Shown piece by piece: positions 1 to 5,886 of a stretch of DNA of 5,979 nucleotides (position 1 is its first letter; every line of letters begins with the position of its first letter). Made by a program: the position numbers and the translations under genes. Source of the DNA: Chitinophagaceae bacterium. GTDB lineage: Bacteria > Bacteroidota > Bacteroidia > Chitinophagales > Chitinophagaceae. The DNA lies in the NCBI GenBank assembly GCA_947489175.1, contig CANLED010000150.1, positions 1 to 5,979 of the forward strand, in the 5' to 3' direction. The notes beneath the pieces are model-generated. The model worked only from the letters and a program-made list of their open reading frames with translations. It did no database searches and was not told the origin of the DNA.

Positions 1-110
1 GGATTGATACCGGAAGATTTAAGGTGAAAATCAATGATTGCTCCCCCATTTAAGTCAAGCGATAATTCAACAGTTTCATGTTGAATGATGATCCGATTAT
101 CTTTAAACAT
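1..110 (-). CDS. N-terminal fragment of a possible galactose-mutarotase-like protein (partial)
   Basis: The reverse strand opens with ATG at 110-108 and stays open for 36 codons to the left edge of the window, so only the N-terminus is visible. The peptide starts MFKDNRIIIQHETVELSLDL and continues with NGGAIIDFHLKSSGIN. An alternation of short beta strands followed by a 'NGG-x-I-x-x-F' turn is what the first strands of aldose-1-epimerase/galactose-mutarotase-like sandwich domains look like, and codon use looks like real coding sequence. There is no signal peptide, so a cytoplasmic protein is expected. It is divergent from the sugar-acid genes that start at 735, which fits a role in the same carbohydrate locus. 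The family assignment rests on very few residues and is tentative; that it is a real coding start is more certain. Confidence 0.5.
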   Translation of the reverse strand, partial: MFKDNRIIIQHETVELSLDLNGGAIIDFHLKSSGIN

Positions 111-734
111 TTCAGTTTATTTAATTTACCTATCGCACATGATCTTTGAATTTTATAGAAACTACGTTTCTATTTGAGAGTAGCGTCATATCAGTAAATT
201 AAATAAAATACGTCATAAATATTCTTTGGCTTAAACCCTAAAATTATTCGACTATGTATTTGTGTGATTGGTTTTACTTTAAGATAAAGAGTATGACTTA
301 GACCAAACGCTGGTTTTATTATTAAAATAATTTTATTGAACATCAATGCAGCGTTGAATTTTATGGCTAGAATGACCAAATTTTTTTATTGGTTTGGATT
401 TGTTTTTTTCTGTTTTTGCATCAATGTATTGGCTTTATATTTCATTTTTAATTGTCAAAAAAGTACATAAATCAGCTATTTTAGTAACAATCCTTAAGGA
501 TGAATAAGTCCTATATTTACTTAGTAAAAAAGCATAAAACTTTTTTTTAAATCTATTTAAATGAATTACTTGAGCATGATATTGTTTTAAGAAATTTTAA
601 TAACATAAGTATAAAAATCAATTGTATTTTATTTTAAAAAACAGTCGATTGTTACTTGGGTTTTGATTGGCTATAGCGTTTATTTTTTTGGATATAACAT
701 GAATTATTTTTAATACTAGGCAATTTATTAAAGT
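111..734. other. Long AT-rich divergent intergenic region
   Basis: About 620 bases lie between the minus-strand start at 110 and the plus-strand start at 735. The stretch is very AT-rich with many homopolymer T and A runs. A minus-strand open frame at 191-379 is rich in Ile, Lys and Phe, as random AT-rich DNA would be, and resembles no family I know. I found no exact match to the Bacteroidota -7 element TAnnTTTG at a sensible distance from either start; the closest is TATTTTTT just before 690. The only notable structure is a perfect 12-base palindrome at 490-501 with flanking direct repeats. The region should carry the promoters for both divergent units. Confidence 0.6.
481..530. promoter_or_regulatory. 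Palindrome with flanking direct repeats, candidate operator
   Basis: ATCCTTAAGGAT at 490-501 is a perfect 12-base palindrome. It is flanked by TTAGTAACAA at 481-490 and TTAGTAAAAA at 521-530, a 9-of-10 direct repeat spaced exactly 40 bases apart. A second short inverted pair, AGGA at 498-501 region and TCCT near 509-512, overlaps it. The location between divergent sugar-acid genes is where a transcription factor site would sit, but it is about 230 bases from the downstream start and AT-rich palindromes arise by chance. No regulator gene is in the window. Confidence 0.22.
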
Positions 735-1811
735 ATGAAATTGGGATTTGGATTATACAAGCACATGCTTAATGAGCAACATTATAAGTTTGCTAAACAA
801 TGTGGTGCAACACATTTGGTAATTCATTTGGTAGATTATTTTTCTCATGAGAAAAACAATAAAAATAGTGCCAGTCAACCTCTTGGTCAAAAAGAAGGAT
901 GGGGTAAAGCAGGATCGGGAGAAATATGGTCACTAGAAGAATTGCTAAGGATTAAAAAGGAAATCAATAGTCATGGTCTTGAGTTAGAAGCAATTGAAAA
1001 TTTCGATCCAGCCACGTGGTATGATGTTCTTTTGGCTGGTGAAAAAAGGGATGAACAATTGGAAGGTCTCAAAGAACTAATTCGAAACGTTGGCAAAGCA
1101 GGTATTCCGACTTTTGGATATTATTTTTCACTTGCAGGTGTTGCCAGTAGAACGCAGGGAACATATGCCAGGGGCGGTGCTTTGTCTGTGGGTATGGAAG
1201 ATGTAGATGATACACCAGTTCCCAATGGCATGATATGGAATATGGTTTATGATGATTCAGTTCCAGAAGGGTTTATTCCTTCATGCACCCATGATGAAAT
1301 GTGGAGTAGGTTGCAATATTTTTTAGATGCAATCATCCCAGTAGCTGAAGAGGCTGGTGTTAAATTGGCTGCTCATCCTGATGATCCGCCTTTGCCCTTT
1401 CTTAAGAACACACCACGTTTAATTCATCAGCCTCATCTTTATCAAAAATTAATTGATCTGTATCCAAGTCCAAATAATCAACTGGAATTTTGTTTGGGAA
1501 CATTGTCAGAGATGACCGAAGGAAATATTTATGATTCTACAGATCATTATAGCAAGCAAGGAAAGCTTGGATACATTCATTTTAGGAATGTGAGAGGAAA
1601 GGCTCCTAGTTATAAAGAAGTTTTTGTGGATGAAGGCGATGTAGACATGATCAAAATACTTCGCATTTTGAAAAAAAATAATTTTCAAGGAGTGTTGATC
1701 CCTGACCATACTCCTCAAATGACCTGTGATGCACCCTGGTATGCGGGAATGGCTTTTGCGATGGGTTACATGAAGGCTGCTTTAAAACTAATCAATGAAG
1801 CAGAAAATTAA
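735..1811 (+). CDS. Mannonate dehydratase (UxuA) family protein, divergent subgroup
   Basis: The 358-residue product is recognisable as a UxuA-family TIM-barrel enzyme, which in the classical members dehydrates D-mannonate to 2-keto-3-deoxy-D-gluconate in the cytoplasm using a divalent metal. Family landmarks occur in order: a C-terminal-barrel segment LAAHPDDPP around residues 211-219, CLGT at 253-256, YIHFRNV at 280-286, EGDVDM at 300-305 and PDHTP at 323-327. By family analogy, His214, Cys253, His282 and Asp324 are the expected metal ligands and His325 a catalytic candidate. The length is slightly below that of E. coli UxuA (about 394). Departures from classical UxuA are visible: the usual 'DHGR' is DHTP here, and the N-terminal region around residues 125-140 reads TFGYYFSLAGVASRT rather than the usual 'DWTRT' type of motif. 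The substrate may therefore be mannonate or a related aldonate. ATG at 735 gives a barrel that begins directly with KLGFGLY; no Shine-Dalgarno sequence precedes it. It is the first gene of a sugar-acid set with the RraA-like and ExuT-like genes. Confidence 0.85.
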   Translation: MKLGFGLYKHMLNEQHYKFAKQCGATHLVIHLVDYFSHEKNNKNSASQPLGQKEGWGKAGSGEIWSLEELLRIKKEINSHGLELEAIENFDPATWYDVLLAGEKRDEQLEGLKELIRNVGKAGIPTFGYYFSLAGVASRTQGTYARGGALSVGMEDVDDTPVPNGMIWNMVYDDSVPEGFIPSCTHDEMWSRLQYFLDAIIPVAEEAGVKLAAHPDDPPLPFLKNTPRLIHQPHLYQKLIDLYPSPNNQLEFCLGTLSEMTEGNIYDSTDHYSKQGKLGYIHFRNVRGKAPSYKEVFVDEGDVDMIKILRILKKNNFQGVLIPDHTPQMTCDAPWYAGMAFAMGYMKAALKLINEAEN

Positions 1812-1914
1812 TTTATGAATCATTGTGATAATAAGTAGATGGCTGGGTTGAATTACAAATGCTACATGCAAAATATCAAGTAAAAATTTATACATCAATT
1901 ATAAAAAATTAAAC

Positions 1915-2604
1915 ATGTTCTGGAAAAACGACAAGGAGCTTTTTGAAATCGCAAAAAAGGAAATATTTGTAGCATTGGTCGGAGATATACTCGATAAGAT
2001 GGGATATACAAAACAGTTTTTATCTCCTCAAATAAAACCACTTGATCATTCTATGGTAACCATAGGACGAGCCATGCCAGTATTGGAGGCAGATGTTTAT
2101 AGTGAAGCAATTGGACATTCTCAAAATCCAATTATGCAAAAACCTTATGGACTTCTTTTCGAAGCGCTTGATAGTTTGAAAGAAAATGAGGTTTACATTT
2201 GTTCGGGCTCCTCTTATAATTATGCTCTTTGGGGAGGATTGATGAGTACCCGAGCTATCAAACTCGGTGCCGCTGGTGCAGTACTGGATGGTTATTCCAG
2301 GGACACCAATGAAATCTTAGCATTAAATTTTCCTACTTTTTCAGCCGGTACTTATGCCCAGGATCAAGGTCCGCGTGGCAAAGTGATTGACTATGGAGTT
2401 GCCATTGAATTCAATGGTATAGTTGTAAGGCCAGGCGACATTATTTTTGGTGATAGGGATGGCGTATTGATTGTACCCAGAGATGCAGAACAAGAGGCTT
2501 TTTCACAAGCTTTTGAAAAAGCAAGGGGAGAAAAATTGGTGAGAAAGGCATTGGAATCTGGCATGTCTACTGTAGAAGCATTTAGCAGTTTTGGAATCAT
2601 GTAA
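1915..2604 (+). CDS. RraA / HMG-CHA aldolase family protein
   Basis: The 229-residue product belongs to the RraA-like family, which includes class II 4-hydroxy-4-methyl-2-oxoglutarate/oxaloacetate-type pyruvate aldolases and the RNase E inhibitor RraA; older annotations call it MenG or dimethylmenaquinone methyltransferase by mistake. The family core is clear: WGGLMSTRAIKLGAAG at residues 106-121, then VLDGYSRD at 123-130, where Arg129-Asp130 correspond to the substrate-binding Arg and metal-binding Asp of the aldolases, and GDIIFGDRDGVLIVPRD at 174-190. The presence of these residues argues for an active lyase rather than an RNase E regulator. It starts 103 bases after the UxuA-like stop and is followed after about 120 bases by the transporter, on the same strand. 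In this context it could cleave a 2-keto-3-deoxy or related hydroxy-keto acid to pyruvate plus an aldehyde; that substrate is inference. The ATG at 1915 is the first in frame and gives the normal family length. Confidence 0.87.
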   Translation: MFWKNDKELFEIAKKEIFVALVGDILDKMGYTKQFLSPQIKPLDHSMVTIGRAMPVLEADVYSEAIGHSQNPIMQKPYGLLFEALDSLKENEVYICSGSSYNYALWGGLMSTRAIKLGAAGAVLDGYSRDTNEILALNFPTFSAGTYAQDQGPRGKVIDYGVAIEFNGIVVRPGDIIFGDRDGVLIVPRDAEQEAFSQAFEKARGEKLVRKALESGMSTVEAFSSFGIM

Positions 2605-2643
2605 TGGTTTGTTTATTAAAATAGCGTTTGTTAATTGTTCTTT

Positions 2644-2675
2644 GCCAATTTGGAATATGGGCCCTATTTATTGGC
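2644..2675. repeat. Imperfect nested inverted repeat before the transporter gene
   Basis: GCCAAT at 2644-2649 pairs perfectly with ATTGGC at 2670-2675, and a GGGCCC palindrome (2659-2664) lies almost at the centre. It stands out as a GC-rich island in the AT-rich gap between the RraA-like and transporter genes, about 50 bases ahead of the transporter start. It could be an operator or an mRNA hairpin. No T-run follows, so it is not a normal intrinsic terminator. The arms are short and the two symmetry centres differ by 2 bases, so chance is possible. Confidence 0.25.
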
Positions 2676-2726
2676 CTGACGAACTTGAATGATTACTTAT
2701 TAATTAAATAGTAAATTTTGAAGGCA

Positions 2727-3989
2727 ATGAATAAGAAGGTCGGGAATTACCGTTGGAGAATACTGATATTTCTATTTTTTGCAACAACTATTAATTATAT
2801 AGATCGTCAGGTAATTGGTATACTCAAGCCTTTTATTTCAAAGGATCCCGAAATAGGTTTCAGTGAAGGCGATTATGGATATATAGTTTCTGCATTTCAG
2901 TTTGCTTATGCGGTTGGATTGCTGCTAACCGGTCGTTTTTTGGATAAGTTTGGAACCCGAATAGGATATTTTTGGTCTGTATTGGTATGGAGTATTGCAG
3001 CAATTCTGCATGCCATGGCCAGTGGATTTAAGAGCTTTGCATTTGCACGGGCTGCTCTTGGTTTAGGAGAGTCTGCAAATTTTCCTGCGTCGGTAAAAAC
3101 AGTGGCAGAATGGTTTCCTAAAAAAGAGCGTGCCTTTGCGATTGGACTTTTTAACTCAGGATCTACTATCGGGGCAATTGTTGCACCTATTATCGTTTCC
3201 GCAATTACACTTTCTTTAGGTTGGAGATGGGCTTTTATCATTACAGGATCGTTTGGTTTTATCTGGATTGTCTTTTGGCTGGCTTATTACCATAGTCCAT
3301 CAAAGCATCCCCAAATCACTCCTTTGGAATTAGAATTCATCAATCAAGATGATGATCAAATTGTGAAGGATAAGAATATGCGTTGGTCTGAATTGCTTCG
3401 ACATAAGCAGACTTATGCAATATGTTTCACAAGATTTATTTCTGATTGGGTCTGGGGCTTTTTTTTATTCTGGATTCCAGATTTTCTAAACAAAACCCAG
3501 GGAATTAATTTATCAGCGATGGTGCTACCCCTCATCATTATTTATTCTGTATCCAGCCTTGGCGGAATAAGTGGAGGTTGGATTTCTTCAAAATTAATTC
3601 AATCTGGTAAGTCAATTGATTTTTCCAGGAAAGTGTCCATTTTTATATTTGCCTTGTTGGTATTGCCAGTATTATTGGTTTCTTATGTTGGTAATCTTTG
3701 GATTGTAGTTTTTCTAATTGCCATTGCTACAGCAGGACACCAAGGTTGGGCCTCAAATATATTTTCAATTATTTCTGATATTTATCCCAAAAAGGCAGTT
3801 GCTTCAATGATGGGGTTAAGTGGTTTTGTGGGGGCCATCGGTGCTGCTCTTTCTGCCTCCTTTGTTGGAATTATTTTAGAGTCAACCAATAGTTATTATT
3901 TTATTTTTATATTGGTGTCTGTTATTTATTTAATTAATTGGTTGATTATCAAAGTATTTATTCCAGAGATAAAGTCGATACAACTTTAG
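2727..3989 (+). CDS. MFS transporter, ACS family, ExuT-like hexuronate/sugar-acid transporter
   Basis: The product (420 residues from this start) is an inner-membrane major facilitator of the anion:cation symporter family, which imports organic anions such as galacturonate and glucuronate with protons. Visible landmarks are NYIDRQVIGILKP near residues 23-35 at the end of helix 1, the MFS motif-A loop GRFLDKFGTR at 69-78, RAALGLGESANFPASVK at 108-124 with the following AEWFPKKERA, a central cytoplasmic loop near 190-230, and HQGWASNIFSIISDIYPKKA near 338-357, all typical of ExuT-like members. About 12 hydrophobic segments are spread over the full length, so it looks intact. An in-frame TTG at 2718 would add three residues (MKA); ATG at 2727 is preferred because TTG starts are rare and nothing conserved is gained. 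It lies downstream of the UxuA-like and RraA-like genes, consistent with supplying their substrate. The exact acid transported cannot be read from the sequence. Confidence 0.87.
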   Translation: MNKKVGNYRWRILIFLFFATTINYIDRQVIGILKPFISKDPEIGFSEGDYGYIVSAFQFAYAVGLLLTGRFLDKFGTRIGYFWSVLVWSIAAILHAMASGFKSFAFARAALGLGESANFPASVKTVAEWFPKKERAFAIGLFNSGSTIGAIVAPIIVSAITLSLGWRWAFIITGSFGFIWIVFWLAYYHSPSKHPQITPLELEFINQDDDQIVKDKNMRWSELLRHKQTYAICFTRFISDWVWGFFLFWIPDFLNKTQGINLSAMVLPLIIIYSVSSLGGISGGWISSKLIQSGKSIDFSRKVSIFIFALLVLPVLLVSYVGNLWIVVFLIAIATAGHQGWASNIFSIISDIYPKKAVASMMGLSGFVGAIGAALSASFVGIILESTNSYYFIFILVSVIYLINWLIIKVFIPEIKSIQL

Positions 3990-4239
3990 AAAAAGTTCCA
4001 AGCAGCGTGAATTATCATTTCTGGCTCACCTATTCCACTTTCCGCCAAGCGCAAGTAAAGAGCCTTAGAGACGCGCATCTATCTATGTTGAACGATGATT
4101 TTCAAGTATCAATTTGAATGTCGCACCAAAATAATTATAATCAAAGCGAAGGAACTGCATCAGCACACGGCTGTTCTATTTTTCATTTTTCATTTTTTTA
4201 TTTATACCGAAGGAATCATTTCCCAGATGCATCTATCTT
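3990..4239. other. Intergenic region between the sugar-acid locus and the sigma operon
   Basis: This 250-base gap separates two unrelated units on the same strand. Its first half is clearly less AT-rich than other gaps in the window and holds a minus-strand open frame of only 30 codons (4078-3986) that matches nothing I recognise. The second half carries a weak hairpin at 4152-4176 and a T-rich low-complexity tract to about 4205. The sigma operon promoter should be here, but I could not find a convincing TAnnTTTG element or other box. Confidence 0.5.
4152..4200 (+). terminator. Weak hairpin plus T-rich tract, possible terminator
   Basis: GAACTGC at 4152-4158 pairs with GCTGTTC at 4170-4176 with one T-T mismatch, around an 11-base loop. 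The sequence immediately after is T-rich up to 4200 and includes two copies of TTTTTCAT. This resembles an intrinsic terminator for readthrough from the transporter gene, but the stem is short and mismatched and lies about 160 bases after the stop codon. It could equally be part of the leader of the sigma operon. Confidence 0.25.
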
Positions 4240-4812
4240 GTGGAAACTTTGAATGAACAAGAGCTTATACTTAAATTAAGGCAGGGTAGTGAACCCGCTT
4301 TTGCGTTTCTTGTCAACACCTACAAGAACCGATTGTATTCGGCTGTCCTGAATATCCTGCAAGACAAAGACGATACCGAAGATGCATTGCAGGAGACATT
4401 CATTCAAGTACATGAATCTATAGCCATGTTTAGGGAAGATGCTACTCTTTCAACTTGGATATACAGGATTGCGGTGAGAAAGGCGTTGGAAAAGTTGCGA
4501 AGGAGAAAAACGCGTCAAAGAATTCAGTCGATTATTCCTTGGTGGATGCCAAAAGAAAAATCTTCTGATGCCAACCTTCACCTAAATGAGGGAATTGAAG
4601 TTGAGCAAAAAGAGCAGGCAGAAGCGTTGTTTAAGGCCATCAACCTACTTCCAGCAAAACAAAAAATTGCGTTTACACTCATTCAGGTTCATGGAATGAA
4701 ATATGAAGAAGCCTGCGATGTGATGCAAATGGGGGTGAAGGCCATTGAATCGCTCAACAGCAGGGCTAAGGAAAATTTAAGAAAAAAGTTAGCAGTATAT
4801 TATAAAAAATAA
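4240..4812 (+). CDS. ECF-type RNA polymerase sigma factor
   Basis: The 190-residue product is an extracytoplasmic-function sigma-70 factor with only regions 2 and 4. Region 2 spans about residues 17-90, with DDTEDALQETFIQVHES at 44-60 and STWIYRIAVRKALEKLRRRK at 71-90, the core-binding and -10 recognition helices. A charged linker containing IIPWWMPKEK (98-107) follows. Region 4 covers about 125-185, with LPAKQKIAFTLIQVHGMKYE and the helix-turn-helix VMQMGVKAIESLNSRAKENL. The start is taken as GTG at 4240: the frame is open further upstream but has no ATG there, and the next in-frame ATG would remove most of region 2. TTG at 4249 is an alternative. It leads a tight operon with a one-helix membrane protein and a Spy/CnrX-like protein, so its activity is probably controlled by an envelope signal through those partners. 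Its target promoters are unknown; autoregulation is common for such factors. Confidence 0.93.
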   Translation: METLNEQELILKLRQGSEPAFAFLVNTYKNRLYSAVLNILQDKDDTEDALQETFIQVHESIAMFREDATLSTWIYRIAVRKALEKLRRRKTRQRIQSIIPWWMPKEKSSDANLHLNEGIEVEQKEQAEALFKAINLLPAKQKIAFTLIQVHGMKYEEACDVMQMGVKAIESLNSRAKENLRKKLAVYYKK

Positions 4813-4822
4813 AAATTAATTC

Positions 4823-5125
4823 ATGCAAAAAAACGACCATCAATTGCTTGAAGATTACATAAAAATTCTTGCTAACCTTAACGAAGTTGAAGCAGATGAT
4901 TATTTTTATACCAGGCTGAAAGCCAATATGGAAAGGACTTCTGAGAAAAGTGGGTGGGTGTTTTTTCTGAAGCCATCTGTTATGATTGGATCACTTTGTT
5001 TGGTGCTTCTTGTCAACGGAATATTTCTGAAAGAAAAATTAAAAACAACAAATAACAATTCCAATACAACAACCATTCAAGCGTTTGCATTTTCATACGA
5101 TCAATACACCATCCCTTCATATTAA
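4823..5125 (+). CDS. Small single-pass membrane protein, probable anti-sigma factor
   Basis: This 100-residue protein begins 10 bases after the sigma factor stop. It has an acidic helical N-terminus of about 48 residues, including NLNEVEADDYFYTRLKANME at 18-37, one hydrophobic helix at about 50-69 (PSVMIGSLCLVLLVNGIFL), and an Asn/Thr-rich outer segment that ends in an aromatic tail, FAFSYDQYTIPSY. This is the architecture of a membrane-bound anti-sigma factor with the sigma-binding part inside the cell, and the position between an ECF sigma gene and a periplasmic sensor-like gene supports it. It lacks the HxxxCxxC zinc motif of the classical ZAS anti-sigma domain; the only cysteine is in the membrane helix. 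I know no characterised homologue, so the role is inferred from context and layout. The role could also be mere sigma-operon membrane accessory. Confidence 0.7.
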   Translation: MQKNDHQLLEDYIKILANLNEVEADDYFYTRLKANMERTSEKSGWVFFLKPSVMIGSLCLVLLVNGIFLKEKLKTTNNNSNTTTIQAFAFSYDQYTIPSY

Positions 5126-5134
5126 AATAACACC

Positions 5135-5881
5135 ATGACCAATCTTCATAAAAATAAACTGTTAACCTGGCTAGTGCTGCTGTTGGTTGTAATCAACATT
5201 GGCGCGATGGTTTTTATATTGATGGGAAAGCCCAAACATGAAAATCCTCTACAAGGTTCTCCCAAAGAATTTCTTTCTAGGGAATTGAAATTTGATGAAA
5301 AACAACAAGTTCAATTTGAGAAATTGGTTGATGAGCACCTTGACCAAGCCAATGATGCCCGCAAAAAAATCAAAGACGAAAAGGAGAAAATGTATGGCTT
5401 GTTAAAAAACGGAAATCTAACTGAATCCCTTAAAAAATCAGCTGTGGAGCAGGTGGCAGACGCCACAAAAGAATTGGATTTAATTACCTTGAATCATTTT
5501 GAAAAGGTCAGAAATATTTGTACTCCTCAGCAAAAGACCAAGCTTGATCAGATCATGATGCAAATGTTGGGGATGATGTCTGGGCAACAACCCATGAGGC
5601 CCCTTCCTCCACCAAATGACTCTCTGAGGCACATGAAGTCTTTTTCTGATTCAATGGATCAGGCGCCAAATCATCAATTGAATGAAAAGCGTGCTAAAAA
5701 AAGTGAAGGTCATCGAATCAATGCAGAAAGAGGTTTTGATGACGGACCACCACCTCCAGGAGGCCACCGCGGACCACCTCCGCCAGGAGATCATCGTGGG
5801 CCACCTCCACCAGGAGATCATCGCGGACCTCCTCCTCCTCCAAGGGACCATAAATTACCACCTCCAACAGACCATAAATAA
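5135..5881 (+). CDS. Membrane-anchored Spy/CnrX-like periplasmic protein with Pro/His-rich repeat tail
   Basis: The 248-residue product has an uncleaved-looking N-terminal membrane anchor (LLTWLVLLLVVINIGAMVFI, about residues 9-30) and then a mainly helical, highly charged domain at about 43-147. That domain fits the heavy-metal-resistance/Spy-CpxP/CnrX group: LKFDEKQQVQFEKLVDEHL at 51-69 is the first 'L-x-x-x-Q-x-x-x-F' helix, and HFEKVRNICTPQQKTKLDQ at 121-139 is the typical last-helix start. His68, His121 and several Met residues near 141-148 are possible metal ligands. After a linker, residues 204-248 form tandem GPPPPGDHR-type repeats. Relatives act as periplasmic metal sensors or as envelope chaperones. 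It starts 9 bases after the anti-sigma-like gene, so it probably senses or buffers the signal for that sigma pair. Metal sensing as opposed to folding stress cannot be decided from the sequence. Confidence 0.8.
   Translation: MTNLHKNKLLTWLVLLLVVINIGAMVFILMGKPKHENPLQGSPKEFLSRELKFDEKQQVQFEKLVDEHLDQANDARKKIKDEKEKMYGLLKNGNLTESLKKSAVEQVADATKELDLITLNHFEKVRNICTPQQKTKLDQIMMQMLGMMSGQQPMRPLPPPNDSLRHMKSFSDSMDQAPNHQLNEKRAKKSEGHRINAERGFDDGPPPPGGHRGPPPPGDHRGPPPPGDHRGPPPPPRDHKLPPPTDHK
5744..5878 (+). repeat. In-frame 27-base minisatellite encoding a Pro/His tail
   Basis: Three adjacent 27-base units (5744-5770, 5771-5797, 5798-5824) encode GPPPPGGHR, GPPPPGDHR and GPPPPGDHR. They are followed by a 30-base variant (5825-5854, GPPPPPRDHK) and a 24-base final unit (5855-5878, LPPPTDHK) just before the stop codon. 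The units share GG-A-CC-x-CCTCC and end in codons for (D/G)-H-(R/K). The pattern of near-identical DNA and varied ends suggests expansion by slippage or unequal recombination. All lengths are multiples of three, so copy-number change would keep the frame. The same repeats create spurious open frames on other strands. Confidence 0.95.
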
Positions 5882-5886
5882 CACGT

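Noticed and set aside
191..379. Minus-strand open frame of 62 codons in the divergent gap
   Set aside because: Its Ile/Lys/Phe-heavy composition is what random AT-rich DNA gives, and it shows no domain, signal or family resemblance.
650..690. Possible Bacteroidota promoter before the UxuA-like gene (TATTTTTT with an upstream TTG)
   Set aside because: The -7 match lacks the final G and the distance to any TTG is 15 or 22 bases, neither convincing in such T-rich sequence.
1506..1718. Minus-strand open frame inside the UxuA-like gene
   Set aside because: It is fully covered by a gene with clear family motifs and has no recognisable features of its own.
1915..2604. RraA-like protein as an RNase E inhibitor or menaquinone methyltransferase
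   Set aside because: The intact Arg-Asp aldolase residues and the sugar-acid neighbours favour a lyase; the methyltransferase name is a known misannotation of the family.
2391..3241. Minus-strand open frames at 2391-2600 and 2906-3241
   Set aside because: They lie antisense to conserved parts of the RraA-like and transporter genes, and their translations look like shadows of those genes.
3986..4078. 30-codon minus-strand frame as a real small gene
   Set aside because: It has no recognisable homology, an in-frame stop directly before its ATG, overlaps the 3' end of the transporter gene by a few bases, and has no promoter signal; kept only as a possible remnant.
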